Shown here: positions 53,571 to 63,539 of the stretch, piece by piece
How positions within the stretch are numbered: position 1 is the first letter of the stretch
How the letters are laid out: each line of letters starts with the position of its first letter
Assembly (NCBI GenBank): GCA_023415305.1
Contig: JAEZKZ010000031.1
Span: 1-64,000 of the forward strand
Origin: Bacillota bacterium
GTDB lineage: Bacteria; Bacillota; Clostridia; Acetivibrionales; DSM-1351
Reading direction: 5' to 3'
Length of the DNA: 64,000 bases
The notes under the pieces: model-generated
The model's input: the letters and a program-made list of their open reading frames with translations, nothing else
What the model was told of the DNA's origin: nothing
The model's database searches: none
Translations under genes and position numbers: made by a program

Positions 53571-56500
53571 TTATTTATCGGGATAACTTTGTTCCAAGAT
53601 GTCAAACATAAGCTTCCAAACTTCATCATTTTCCCTGTCATGAAGTTGCTTAAAGCTGTTTTCATTCTGTGTCAGATCAAACTGGCAGATTGAGGAGTAG
53701 CTGCAATACTGACAGGAGGTTATTTTTTTCTTTTTATAAGGTTTTATGGGCACATTGCCCTTCATAATTTCAGTACACAAATCCTTAAGCAGCTGCTTAA
53801 CATAACCCCTTAAAACGGTGAACTGTTCCAGGGTAGCCACAGAAGACTTTCCAAGTGTATCACCCTTATTTATCCTTGCAGGAATAATCATTGAACTGCC
53901 TTCAATTTCATTGTCCATATGCTTGATCAGCTGAACATCTGCAAGCAGCAAGCCCTTCATTTTCAGTTTTTTCATGATAGAAGCTTCGACTTCTTCAGGG
54001 GTAATTGCTCCTGAGCCCCTGACTATGGGGTCGTCCAATTTGAAATACAGCATACCGCCCGGATACACGCTGCCTTCGGTTTCCCTTTCTGAGTTCTCCC
54101 ATAGGGCATCCATATAGGTTATAAGCTGCATCTGCAGGCCGTAGTAAACGTCACTAAGCCTGAAATCCTTCTGACCCGATTTATAGTCTATAATTCTTAA
54201 ATAGGTTCCGTCTTTGGTTTTAAGGGCATCCACCCTGTCTATCCGACCAACCAGGGTTATTTTTTCTCCTGAATCCAATTCTATGGTTATGGGAGGAAAC
54301 TTACCTCCTTCGCTGAAATCAACCTCGTAGCCTATGGGCTCAAAGCTGCTCCTCCTTATATGCTCTGCGATAAGCCATACTGCTCTGGTAACAACTCTTT
54401 TGAGTCGTACAGTCAAAGCTCTGAACCTCTTTGAGCCTCCCAATATGGTGTTTCTCATATTATGAAGCTGGCTGTCCACTATTTGTGATACCTGCTCAGC
54501 ACACCATTCCTTTGTAAACGCCCGCCAGGAAATCTCCTGTTCCTCCACCATTTTTGAGAATCTTTCGATAATGGAATGCATAAAGGTACCCACATCAGGC
54601 GGGCTCAGCCGGTATATTCTGCGCTCCCTTGCACCGAGACCGTATTGTACGTAATAGGCAAAGGGACAGGAGGTATACTTTTCCAGTCTGGATACGCTGG
54701 AATATGCATTGCTGCCATATAGCAGTCGTACCTTCTCCTTGCTTACCGGGAGCGCAATATTCTTGTATTTGAAGGCATTGCCCATCAATTCGCACTTCAG
54801 CTTCCACTCAGGCTGAGCTGAGTACCACTCATATACGGCCCGCCAGAGCGGACTTATTTCAGCACCGTTATTTCTGTCTCTGAGAGCCAGTACAAGATGA
54901 TTAAACACCGGCTGAGGTGAAGTGATAAGGTCAACATACTCCTCTGAATTTACCGGCTTAATAAGATTACTTTTCCAGCTCACCTGTGGGAACAGCTTTT
55001 TTATTCTGGAAATAATTATTGAAGGCCTCATGGTTTTTCCTTCATGATCGGCGATGGGCCAGCTCACCCTCAAATATTTCTTAGGTGTTGTCAAAGCTCT
55101 GTAAATAAGGTTTTGCTCATCAAATACCTGTGTTTTTGTATCGCTGGCCAGCTCGATTCCCTTACTGTTGAGTACAAGTCTGTCCGCGTCTGAAAGAATT
55201 CCTTCGTTCATTCCTGTTGACGGAAATATTCCGTCATTTGTACCCAGTATATATAAAGCTTTTATTTCATGACTCTTAGAATGCTCAACACTGCCTACAA
55301 GGACTTGATCCAGAGAAACGGGTATTGTAGAAATTTTATACTCTGCCAAACCTATTTTTAGAATATTGGTAAATCCCTCAATTCCGATTGTATCCTCCCC
55401 AAGTACCTCTACCACCTGATCAAAAACATCCATAAGAGTATTCCAGACTTGTTCATATTCAGATGCAAGTCTGAGCTTTCCTGTTTGATTAAAGAACTCT
55501 ATGTATTGCTCTATCTTTTGATCTACACCAAGTTCTATCAGGTAATCATACAGACACGTGCAAAAATCAGCTGCTTTTCTTCTTCCTCTGGTTTTTTCCC
55601 TGAAACGTAGGAGAGGCTCGCAAATCAGTTTTCGGGTTTCATTTATTTCAAAAAGCAGCTGATCTGTTTCGTTGTCAAGCCTATCCTCAGGCAACAACTC
55701 CGGAGTCATGGTCCAATCTGCATTTTGAGTCCATTTTGATCCCCTGATCCCACAGGCCAGAACATAATTCTCAATTTTATCTACTATATTCTTATCAAAA
55801 TCCAGCAGACCGGATTTTAAATATCTGAAAACCGACTCATAGGACCAATTATCAATAAATATTTCAAGCATGGACAGAACAAGCCTGATAAGCGGATGAT
55901 TTGAAATTTCAGCCTTTGAGTCGATAAAGCAAGGAATTTCATACTCTTCAAAAATCGCTTCCATAAGTTCCTGATAGCCTGCAAGATTTCTTGTTACCAC
56001 AGCTATATCCTTATATCTGAGACCGTTATCCCTGCACTGCCTGATAATATCCCTGGCACATTCTTCTATTTCGGTGTATATATTAATTGCTTCAAAAAGT
56101 TCTATATCCTGTGTCGGTTTTGGAAAAGCCCTGTAGGGATGCTCAAAATAATTCTCCTCAAGACTGGCAAGCTCCTCACTGTTCTTGAATCTGGGAGAAG
56201 CTTTTTCACAGCATTGTACCGGCGGAAGTACATTCACAAGATTAGCTCGGGCAATATTTATAAACTTTCTGTAAGTTTTTTTTGCAGAATAGAAGACATC
56301 AGACAAATCTGAATTCTCATCCTCCAGAACATCGGTACACATGGCAATATAGACCATACTCGCCTTGCCCATCAGTTTTGAAATTACCTCAAACTCTTGG
56401 GGAGTAAAGCCTGAAAAGCCATCAATCCAAATTTCTGCATCATCGTACATATTTGTACTGTCAAGTTTCATTGATAAAAGCGTCAGTTCGTCGTCTGCAT

Positions 56501-57026
56501 CTCTGTAACGAGCGGACAATAATTCTTCGAATTTTGAATATATAAGCTTGATTTCTGATATCTTTTTATGAAGATAAGAATCTCCTTCAATACTTTTGAG
56601 AATATTCTCCAAGTCACCGGGATGAATATTGTACCTCTTTAATTCGGTTATAAGACTTGAAATAGTATTAACAAATCCTTGACAGCCTGCTGACTTGTGA
56701 AAAATGGCAAAATCATCCTTCATTCTATTCAGTATATTAAAAAGAAGCATGCACTTTCCTGCGGGGTGAATATGCGGATATGTTATTCCACCTACTTCGT
56801 TAAGGACACGGTAGGCCATTCTTCGGAAACTTAAAACTTCAGTCTTAAGAATCCCACCTGTTTCCAGAACCTTTATCAGATCATACTCGGCCTGATAGGT
56901 ATATTGCTCCGGAACAAGCAACACCAGACGTTTCGAGTTATCCTCAGCTATTTTTGATTTTATTTGATTCAAGCAATGAAAGGATTTTCCAGAGCCTGCT
57001 CGTCCATATATAAATTGAAGGCTCAT
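53571..57026 (-). CDS. addB: ATP-dependent helicase/nuclease subunit B
   Basis: A 1151-residue partner of AddA, starting 17 bases upstream of it in the same operon. Walker A GRAGSGKS is at residues 7-14. The helicase-like core is degenerate, as expected for AddB. The C-terminal nuclease has RIIDYKSGQKDF (near 960), and the Fe-S cluster cysteines appear in YTSCPFAYYVQYG and CQYCSYSSIC. It scans for recombination hotspot sequences and cuts one strand. AAGGAG precedes the ATG. Confidence 0.95.
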   Translation of the reverse strand: MSLQFIYGRAGSGKSFHCLNQIKSKIAEDNSKRLVLLVPEQYTYQAEYDLIKVLETGGILKTEVLSFRRMAYRVLNEVGGITYPHIHPAGKCMLLFNILNRMKDDFAIFHKSAGCQGFVNTISSLITELKRYNIHPGDLENILKSIEGDSYLHKKISEIKLIYSKFEELLSARYRDADDELTLLSMKLDSTNMYDDAEIWIDGFSGFTPQEFEVISKLMGKASMVYIAMCTDVLEDENSDLSDVFYSAKKTYRKFINIARANLVNVLPPVQCCEKASPRFKNSEELASLEENYFEHPYRAFPKPTQDIELFEAINIYTEIEECARDIIRQCRDNGLRYKDIAVVTRNLAGYQELMEAIFEEYEIPCFIDSKAEISNHPLIRLVLSMLEIFIDNWSYESVFRYLKSGLLDFDKNIVDKIENYVLACGIRGSKWTQNADWTMTPELLPEDRLDNETDQLLFEINETRKLICEPLLRFREKTRGRRKAADFCTCLYDYLIELGVDQKIEQYIEFFNQTGKLRLASEYEQVWNTLMDVFDQVVEVLGEDTIGIEGFTNILKIGLAEYKISTIPVSLDQVLVGSVEHSKSHEIKALYILGTNDGIFPSTGMNEGILSDADRLVLNSKGIELASDTKTQVFDEQNLIYRALTTPKKYLRVSWPIADHEGKTMRPSIIISRIKKLFPQVSWKSNLIKPVNSEEYVDLITSPQPVFNHLVLALRDRNNGAEISPLWRAVYEWYSAQPEWKLKCELMGNAFKYKNIALPVSKEKVRLLYGSNAYSSVSRLEKYTSCPFAYYVQYGLGARERRIYRLSPPDVGTFMHSIIERFSKMVEEQEISWRAFTKEWCAEQVSQIVDSQLHNMRNTILGGSKRFRALTVRLKRVVTRAVWLIAEHIRRSSFEPIGYEVDFSEGGKFPPITIELDSGEKITLVGRIDRVDALKTKDGTYLRIIDYKSGQKDFRLSDVYYGLQMQLITYMDALWENSERETEGSVYPGGMLYFKLDDPIVRGSGAITPEEVEASIMKKLKMKGLLLADVQLIKHMDNEIEGSSMIIPARINKGDTLGKSSVATLEQFTVLRGYVKQLLKDLCTEIMKGNVPIKPYKKKKITSCQYCSYSSICQFDLTQNENSFKQLHDRENDEVWKLMFDILEQSYPDK

Positions 57027-57086
57027 AGCTTATTTACTCCTTTAATTTTTAATTCGATTTTTTGCTTGCATATATTTTTAAGGTTA

Positions 57087-58037
57087 TTAACCGGTAACCT
57101 TAAGAGTTTTGTCAGTTTTTCCAATTATAAACACTGCAATTATGTAGAATAATATTGCAGTTATAAGTGATGAGACAAAGCCTGCTACAGGATTCAATTC
57201 AGAGGTAAAAAATATTGTATTGGTTGGCAAAACACTGTCGGGATAACTGACAATTATAAAGCAGAACAGATTGTTAACCGCATGAACACCTACAGCAGCC
57301 TCGAGAGAATTTGTTCTGATTGTTATCATAGCCAGCATCACTCCATATATAAAATAGTTCAGAACCATACAAATTGTGCTGAACACACCAAGCTCACTCG
57401 CAGCATAAATCTCAGGATTTGCAAGATGCGGAAGTGTAAAAATTACGCCGGAAATAACCGAAAGGACAAGTCCGTTCTTTATTTTAAGTCCGAAGCTCTG
57501 TATCACATAACCCCTAAATACAATTTCCTCTGCAGTAGTCTGAATTGGAGTCATGATTAAAATCACTGGTAACATTACCCAGAATTTATCAGGATCAAAA
57601 GATACCGAGTATGTTTCTGAATTGAATATATAATCAACTCCTGTACCAATAAACAGTAATATTCCAAACACACCAAAGCCAATCCAAAAATTTAACCATT
57701 TTATTTTTCCTCTATAATTAAAAACTGTTCCCAAAGGTCTATTGTGTATAAATTTAATCGCTATAACAGCACCGGCAAGCATGCAATAAATAGACAAATT
57801 TGAAAATATAAAATTTGGAATCGGGCCAACATATTTATCAATAAACCCCATCGGATCAGTCTCCATAATAGGATCAAAAAGGGTATCCCGATTTGTAACC
57901 ATAGTATATATAATCGGAATTGAGGCTATTATGCCACCGATTATTAAATAAAAATATAATATAACCGCAGCTGATGAAACAAACCTTGATGTCTTTATAT
58001 TACCGTGTTTAGCAAGTTCCTGATATTTAGTTATCAA
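57087..58037 (-). CDS. CPBP-family intramembrane glutamic protease
   Basis: A roughly 316-residue membrane protein with eight hydrophobic segments. The three CPBP/Abi motifs are EEIVFRG (near 170), FTLPHLAN (near 207) and HAVNNLF (near 250), which supply the catalytic Glu and His. Substrates are unknown; relatives process CAAX-like proteins, bacteriocin or sigma-factor regulators. AGGAGG nine bases before the TTG at 58035-58037 makes it the likely start rather than the GTG nine codons upstream. Confidence 0.85.
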   Translation of the reverse strand: MITKYQELAKHGNIKTSRFVSSAAVILYFYLIIGGIIASIPIIYTMVTNRDTLFDPIMETDPMGFIDKYVGPIPNFIFSNLSIYCMLAGAVIAIKFIHNRPLGTVFNYRGKIKWLNFWIGFGVFGILLFIGTGVDYIFNSETYSVSFDPDKFWVMLPVILIMTPIQTTAEEIVFRGYVIQSFGLKIKNGLVLSVISGVIFTLPHLANPEIYAASELGVFSTICMVLNYFIYGVMLAMITIRTNSLEAAVGVHAVNNLFCFIIVSYPDSVLPTNTIFFTSELNPVAGFVSSLITAILFYIIAVFIIGKTDKTLKVTG

Positions 58038-58260
58038 TGATTTAATCCTCCTAAAACCAATCACATTAACCTATTAATTATAACATTTTGTAACGAGCTT
58101 TTAAATGATTTAATTGGTTAACCCTTTTTGCAGTTACCACATTATTACAAAAGTAAATTTATTATTCAATAATTTTTGGGTATATTAATTATAGAATAAA
58201 TCATAAAATAATGCGAAAATTAATTTATGCCAAAATAGATTCAACTATTGGAGGTAGTAT

Positions 58261-59178
58261 ATGTACGATATAATAATCGTTGGAGGCGGACCGGCGGGCT
58301 ATTCTGCAGCCCTATACAGCTCAAGAGCCAAGTTTGACACACTTGTAATAGAAAGGATGTTCACAGGGGGGCAGATGGCCACAACAGATGTTATGGAAAA
58401 TTATCCAGGTTTTGAAGAACCTATTGGTGGCTCTGACCTGGCCCTGAGAATGGAAAATCAGGCGAGAAAATTCGGTACTGTTGTTCTTAATGACGAAGTA
58501 ATTGAACTTGATCTGAATTCAAAGATAAAGGTCGTCAAAACACATAATAACACTTATGAGTGTAAGGCACTTATATTATGTATGGGTGCATACCCGAAAA
58601 TGCTTGGTCTTGACAAGGAGGAAGCCTTCAGGGGAGCCGGTGTCTCCTATTGTGCTGTGTGTGACGGAGCCTTTTACAAAAATAAAACAGTTGCCGTGGT
58701 TGGTGGAGGTGACACTGCTGCAGAAGATGCCTTGTATCTGGCAAGATTTTGTCCCAAAATCTATCTTATCCACAGAAGAGACAGCTTAAGGGCTACAAAA
58801 ATTCTGCAGGATGAATTATTCTGCAATAAAAAAATTGAATTGGTATGGGATTCAGTTGTCGAAGAAATTATAGGTGAGCATGGAGTTGAGGGATTAAAAC
58901 TAAGAAATCTGAAATCAAACGTAAGCTCTCAAATAGATGTTGACGGGCTATTCATTGCAATTGGCTTAAATCCCAACATTTCCTTAATTAATGGAAAAAT
59001 ACAGCAAAGCCCGGAAGGATATATTATTACTAACGAGAGAATGCAGACAAACATTCCGGGAGTTTTTGCCGCAGGAGATATCCGTCAAAAGTTTTTAAGG
59101 CAGGTTATTACTGCAGCTTCTGACGGAGCAACAGCCTCCTACTCAGCAGAGCTGTACATTACTGAGACCAAATGGTGA
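58261..59178 (+). CDS. trxB: Thioredoxin reductase
   Basis: A 305-residue FAD/NADPH enzyme. FAD motif GGGPAGYSAALY (residues 8-19), redox pair CAVC (131-134), NADPH motif VVGGGDTAAEDAL, and TNIPGVFAAGD near the end. It reduces thioredoxin. The length and redox position match low-molecular-weight bacterial TrxB. GGAGGT precedes the ATG. No thioredoxin gene is adjacent. Confidence 0.95.
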   Translation: MYDIIIVGGGPAGYSAALYSSRAKFDTLVIERMFTGGQMATTDVMENYPGFEEPIGGSDLALRMENQARKFGTVVLNDEVIELDLNSKIKVVKTHNNTYECKALILCMGAYPKMLGLDKEEAFRGAGVSYCAVCDGAFYKNKTVAVVGGGDTAAEDALYLARFCPKIYLIHRRDSLRATKILQDELFCNKKIELVWDSVVEEIIGEHGVEGLKLRNLKSNVSSQIDVDGLFIAIGLNPNISLINGKIQQSPEGYIITNERMQTNIPGVFAAGDIRQKFLRQVITAASDGATASYSAELYITETKW

Positions 59179-59248
59179 AACCTTCCGCGATTTTTTTAAA
59201 TTTATTCGGGAATTATAATCATGAATTCTTAAAAGAAAGGGTGATTAT

Positions 59249-59674
59249 ATGAAAGTTAGAGACGTAATGACCAAAAACGTTGCTTATGTAAATCCCGCAG
59301 CAAATGTTGCTGAGACAGCACAGCTCATGCAGCAGCATAACGTAGGATCTATCCCTGTTTGTGATCAGAGTGGTGTTGTAGGTATTATTACCGATAGAGA
59401 TATAGTTGTAAGAACTGTTGCAACCGGTAAAAATCCTCAACAGACACCTGTAACCGAAGTTATGACTACTGGTGTGGCATGTGTTTCTCCTGATATGGAT
59501 ATGCACGATGTTGCCCAGAAAATGTCTACAAGTCAGATACGAAGAGTTCCTGTTATTGAGAACAATAACCTCGTTGGAATTGTAGCCCTTGGTGATGTGG
59601 CTGTTGATGCAAAATATTATACTCAAGTTGCTGATACGCTTCAGAATATTTCGACACCCTCAAGACCGCAGTAG
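59249..59674 (+). CDS. Tandem CBS-domain protein
   Basis: A 141-residue protein made of two CBS domains: residues 1-60 (VRDVMTKNVAYVNPAANVAETAQLM, GIITDRDIVVR) and 68-130 (VTEVMTTGVACVSPDMDMHDVAQKM, VGIVALGDVAVD). CBS pairs bind adenosine nucleotides and sense energy state. With no attached effector domain its partner is unknown. AAAGGG ribosome site. It is followed by a strong terminator. Confidence 0.93.
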   Translation: MKVRDVMTKNVAYVNPAANVAETAQLMQQHNVGSIPVCDQSGVVGIITDRDIVVRTVATGKNPQQTPVTEVMTTGVACVSPDMDMHDVAQKMSTSQIRRVPVIENNNLVGIVALGDVAVDAKYYTQVADTLQNISTPSRPQ

Positions 59675-59703
59675 TCTGCTTTTAAGATAATAAAATAATA
59701 CGA

Positions 59704-59733
59704 GGCCGACATTTTTGTCGGCCCCTTTTATTT
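59704..59733 (+). terminator. Terminator after the CBS gene
   Basis: GGCCGAC (59704-59710) pairs with GTCGGCC (59717-59723), then CCTTTTATT. Confidence 0.9.
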
Positions 59734-61518
59734 TTAAATGCTTGGGGTTACTATTTCTATCTCAGCACCAATATTTTTGTAGTCAACAGTATGAGTAACA
59801 TTCAATTCCATACCTGAACCATCTAGTTCCATAGCAGCATTGATTTTAGTTAACTGTTTGATAATATGACCGTTACTGTTAACATAAACATCAATCTTCA
59901 TGTTAAAGCCCTTGTTATAAATGTCCTCCATTGTCACGCCTTCACCAAGGAGGTCTGAAGGTATTAAAGCATTCAACATTTCTGTGTCGGCTTTAACTTC
60001 ATACTTGTTTACCTCTCCACCATTTATTAAAGCCTTTCCTGCAAAGTATATCTTCATCTTTCCATAGGAATCAAGCATTTTTTGTGTTTCTTCTTTATCT
60101 GCTTCATAATCAAAATACATTATACCCTGTTCAAGAGCTTCTTCCTCAGAAACAATACTCCATATGCCGGATTTCAGATTTTTTGTATATATTTTTTGAC
60201 CGACTTTTATAACATTAAATTGATTGGAAACTTCTCCATATTGAGGATCAAATGTGGTAACTTTAGTATTCGAAGTTGATTTAGAACCGTTGTTTACTCC
60301 TTCCATAATATAGCTTAGGCCCATCAGTTCTTCATAGTTTGATGTCTCAACCATGGACATTTCCATACTTGACTGGTATTCTCCCTTATAATCAAGTAGC
60401 TTCATAAATGCGTTGTAAAGTGCAGGATTATTTACTGAGGATGCATCTTTTATTACAATAAGGTTTGTTTTTTCATTCATTTGGATAGTCATACTCATGG
60501 CAGAAGTAACTGCTTTTGCCGGTACTAGAACTGCTTGGCCGGATACCTTTGGTGCTGCTGCAAGAGTTATGGCGTAAGCCCCGGTACTGGATTCTTCAAA
60601 GGGATTCCCAGTACCGGTATAATTAACATATGCAGTTCTATTATTAATACCTAGATATATGTTTTTATCTCCGACAGAGTTTTTTACCAGAACTCTGTTC
60701 TTAGCCTCATCTACAGTTACACTAACTCCCATGTGCACAAAAGCTTCGACAGGTATGAGAATTTCTCCGTTTTCAAGAACAAAAGTTTCGGTCAACTTTA
60801 TAACATCTCCGTTAAATGATATCAAAGGCTTTCTCAAACTGTCGGCTGCCTGATGAATTCTTTCACTGTTATTAATAAAGTTATGTAAAATAACTGCTAT
60901 CTGTTCTTTTGTAGCCTTTCCTGCCGGAGAAAAAGTATTTGAACTGGTTCCGCTCATTATACCATTTGAAACTGCAAATTGGATAGAAGGTTTTGCCCAT
61001 TCCGACATATTCTCTTCATCAACGAATTTAGTTAACGCATTCAGACCCTGCTCTGCAAGAACCGCTTCTTTTGATATAGACAGGTAGTTCATAATTATTG
61101 AAGTTACCTGTTCTCTGGTACTCAGGGAATTGACTCCGAACTTGCCGTTTCCTATACCGCTTATGATACCTGCTCGGCTGGCAGCCTCAACATAAGCGTA
61201 AGCCCAGTGCTTGGCAGGAACGTCACTAAAGGTAGGAGTTTCAGGTAAATTAGTTATATCAATATTCAACACTTTTACTATTATAGTTACCAATTCTGCC
61301 CTGCTGATTTTTTTACCGGGGTTAAAATAACCATATTGGTCTCCACTGATTACTTTATTGCTCACCATCCACTGTACAGCTTCTTTTGCATAAGCTGAAG
61401 CCATAGAAAGGTCCTTTATGCCCTCAGCCTGCACAGGTGAAGCACCTGCCATTACTCCGGCAGATAAAACAGCTACTGTAATTATTTTTATCACTTTGCC
61501 CACTAACTTTGCCCGCAT
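59734..61518 (-). CDS. S-layer homology protein with copper-amine-oxidase-like domain
   Basis: A 594-residue secreted protein. A signal peptide (residues 1-31, ending VQAEG) is followed by three SLH repeats (about 35-80, 95-150, 165-215; YFNPGKKISRAELVTIIVK is typical), which bind pyruvylated cell-wall polymer. Residues 230-355 resemble the Cu_amine_oxidN1 beta domain (ISFNGDVIKLTETFVLENGEILIPVEAFV). The rest (370-594) is a beta-rich lipoprotein-like domain of unknown role. GAGGTGA precedes the ATG. Confidence 0.85.
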   Translation of the reverse strand: MRAKLVGKVIKIITVAVLSAGVMAGASPVQAEGIKDLSMASAYAKEAVQWMVSNKVISGDQYGYFNPGKKISRAELVTIIVKVLNIDITNLPETPTFSDVPAKHWAYAYVEAASRAGIISGIGNGKFGVNSLSTREQVTSIIMNYLSISKEAVLAEQGLNALTKFVDEENMSEWAKPSIQFAVSNGIMSGTSSNTFSPAGKATKEQIAVILHNFINNSERIHQAADSLRKPLISFNGDVIKLTETFVLENGEILIPVEAFVHMGVSVTVDEAKNRVLVKNSVGDKNIYLGINNRTAYVNYTGTGNPFEESSTGAYAITLAAAPKVSGQAVLVPAKAVTSAMSMTIQMNEKTNLIVIKDASSVNNPALYNAFMKLLDYKGEYQSSMEMSMVETSNYEELMGLSYIMEGVNNGSKSTSNTKVTTFDPQYGEVSNQFNVIKVGQKIYTKNLKSGIWSIVSEEEALEQGIMYFDYEADKEETQKMLDSYGKMKIYFAGKALINGGEVNKYEVKADTEMLNALIPSDLLGEGVTMEDIYNKGFNMKIDVYVNSNGHIIKQLTKINAAMELDGSGMELNVTHTVDYKNIGAEIEIVTPSI

Positions 61519-61705
61519 TTGTCACCTCATAATATTATTAATCTGCAATACTCTTCTCATATTATCAAGATTACTTATGCTGTACTAGCTGTAATTGTTA
61601 CCATTAGCGACATTACATCAAGGACTATAAAAATATGGAGAGGATCTATAGTGAATATTCAGCTGTATATACGAAAAATTTATTGATTTATTACAGATTA
61701 CTTAA

Positions 61706-62461
61706 TCATTTGGTATATATCAACACCGCATCTCTCAGGAACTCCGCTGCCCCCTCCTGAATTTTGTCATAGTATTGTTTAAAGCGTTCATCACCAACAT
61801 ACATCTGAGCCACTCCAGCATGGGCTTCCTTGCTGTAGCTGCTCCAAGAATAGGAAAGCCATTGGCGGTGCAGGTCGGCTGCTTTCTGTCCGAGGATCCC
61901 GGATGGATCTCCTGTTTCCATTGCTGCCTTCAAGGTTTCATTTACTTCCTGACCAAGCTTTTCAAACTGTTGATATTGCTCCTCTGTCATTTTCAGTAGT
62001 TTATTATTGGAATCATTTACTGCTTTATCGCCATACTTTTCTCTACTCTCCCTACCGTATTTATTCTCATTTTCATTTACCAGTTTATGTTTAAAGCCTT
62101 CAAATTTCTCTTTATCAGTCATTTTAAGTCTCCCTTCTTCTGCCTTTAAGGTTTTTTCAATATTGGCCAGCAATAGATCTATTTGTTTTCTTTTTGCCAG
62201 AAGCTTTATCCGATGATCTTTTAAAGCTTCATTTCTATTATAATCCGGTTGGGATATTATTTCTTTTATGTCTTCCAGACTAAGCTCCAACTCTCTGTAG
62301 AAGAGAATTTGCTGTAATCTGTCAACCTCGTTCTGACCATAGATTCTGTATCCTGAAGAATTAATTCTTGCCGGCTTTAGAATACCTATTTCATCATAGT
62401 ACCTTAGAGTTCTGGTGCTAATATCAGCAAGTGCTGCAAGTCTTTTTACCGTATATTCCAT
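61706..62461 (-). CDS. MerR-family regulator with TipAS drug-binding domain
   Basis: A 251-residue activator. A MerR winged helix (residues 3-70: YTVKRLAALADISTRTLRYYDEIGIL) and coiled-coil dimerisation helix (75-105) precede the TipAS domain (about 130-248), which binds thiopeptide or related antibiotics in TipA. Upstream lies a classic MerR promoter with a 19-bp spacer, so it probably activates itself. No obvious ribosome site is seen before the ATG at 62459-62461. Confidence 0.9.
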   Translation of the reverse strand: MEYTVKRLAALADISTRTLRYYDEIGILKPARINSSGYRIYGQNEVDRLQQILFYRELELSLEDIKEIISQPDYNRNEALKDHRIKLLAKRKQIDLLLANIEKTLKAEEGRLKMTDKEKFEGFKHKLVNENENKYGRESREKYGDKAVNDSNNKLLKMTEEQYQQFEKLGQEVNETLKAAMETGDPSGILGQKAADLHRQWLSYSWSSYSKEAHAGVAQMYVGDERFKQYYDKIQEGAAEFLRDAVLIYTK

Positions 62462-62588
62462 GATCGGGCTAATGCTGTCAGTGAAAACACCGGATATCCA
62501 TTCAGCATAAGCCTCTTCACCTCCTTCCGGCTATTTCTTATACTTAATTACTCAAATGGTCATTTTACTGTTAAGTAAGCTTAATCAA

Positions 62589-62619
62589 AATATACTCCTT
62601 AACGCTGCGTTAATGTCAA
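62589..62619 (-). promoter_or_regulatory. MerR-type 19-bp-spacer promoter with operator dyad
   Basis: On the minus strand TTGACA (62619-62614) and TATATT (62594-62589) are 19 bases apart. The spacer holds the perfect dyad TTAACGC-A-GCGTTAA (62599-62613), the hallmark geometry of MerR-family activated promoters. Confidence 0.9.
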
Positions 62620-62761
62620 TACTTTTGTTTACCTTTGTTTATCTTTTAAACTGTCAAGGTAATCTATGATTAAGTATATATTTGATTACTTTAACACTAA
62701 CCTTCACTTTTACCTAAAAATGTACATAAAATAAATAAGTAAAAAATTTTAAGAGGTTTTT

Positions 62762-63466
62762 ATGAGTTATACAAACCCACTCGGTCACCCACAGGGTGTA
62801 CCCCACAAAGTCACCAATTTACTCAGGCAAGTAATGATTGCTGAATTGGTTGCTATTAACGGTTATCAAAATCATATACTCAATTCCAACATAACCGTAA
62901 TTAATGAGGCCTGGTATCATATAATGCTTGATGAAAAAAGCCATTATATGATTGCACTTGACCTCCTAAGGAAATACGATCCGGTAGAATATAAATATTT
63001 TATGACTCCTCATGAATTAAATGTAGGAACTGACTCAATGCAAAATGTACTTAATTTGCATAATACATCAGATACCAAAAGTGGAACAAATGTTCAAAGC
63101 TCGTCTAATATTCAAAATATATCAAATACTAAAGGTGTACCGAATACTCCAAATGCATCCAGCGTTCAAAATGCCCCAAATGTTCATTCCGGTCAAGGAA
63201 AACATTCTTCGGGTAAAAAATCGCTTGCCCTCTCTTCGCAGGCCGAGAGAATCACTATATACGATAAGCCTTTAATTCTGAATAATGTAAGAGAGGATAT
63301 CAAAGGGGAATTGGAGGCTATAATTCTTTATGAAGATGAAATTGCAGAAATTCAACAAAAAGACATCCGAATTGCATTACAAAAAATAATAGATGATGAA
63401 AAGGAACACACCGAGCATTTGACTCAAGTACTCCTGCATTTCGATCCTGATCCTTATAAAAGTTAG
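62762..63466 (+). CDS. Split ferritin-like protein with Asn/Ser-rich linker
   Basis: A 234-residue protein. Residues 14-85 form a helical hairpin (IAELVAINGYQNHI, then MLDEKSHYMIAL with an ExxH), and residues 172-228 another (KGELEAIILYEDEI, then DDEKEHTEHL with an ExxH). Together they supply the usual Glu and ExxH ligands of a ferritin-like di-iron four-helix bundle. About 80 residues of Asn/Ser/Thr/Val linker with repeated NxQN-SN phrases separate the halves. AAGAGG precedes the ATG. Function not recognised; it could be an oxidoreductase or spore/coat-associated protein. Confidence 0.7.
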   Translation: MSYTNPLGHPQGVPHKVTNLLRQVMIAELVAINGYQNHILNSNITVINEAWYHIMLDEKSHYMIALDLLRKYDPVEYKYFMTPHELNVGTDSMQNVLNLHNTSDTKSGTNVQSSSNIQNISNTKGVPNTPNASSVQNAPNVHSGQGKHSSGKKSLALSSQAERITIYDKPLILNNVREDIKGELEAIILYEDEIAEIQQKDIRIALQKIIDDEKEHTEHLTQVLLHFDPDPYKS

Positions 63467-63503
63467 TCTGTGGTTAAACATAATGTACATTATTTAAAGC
63501 TAT

Positions 63504-63539
63504 AACCAAAAAAAGGCTCTTTCGAGCCTTTTTTTGGTT
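63504..63539. terminator. Perfect 16-bp bidirectional terminator
   Basis: 63504-63519 pairs exactly with 63524-63539 around TTTC. It lies between the convergent ferritin-like and SASP genes, and its last base is the first base of the SASP stop codon triplet. Confidence 0.93.

Noticed and set aside
59219..59626. Reading frame antisense to the CBS gene
   Set aside because: Shadow of a strong coding frame; no ribosome site and His/Cys/Asn-rich nonsense composition.
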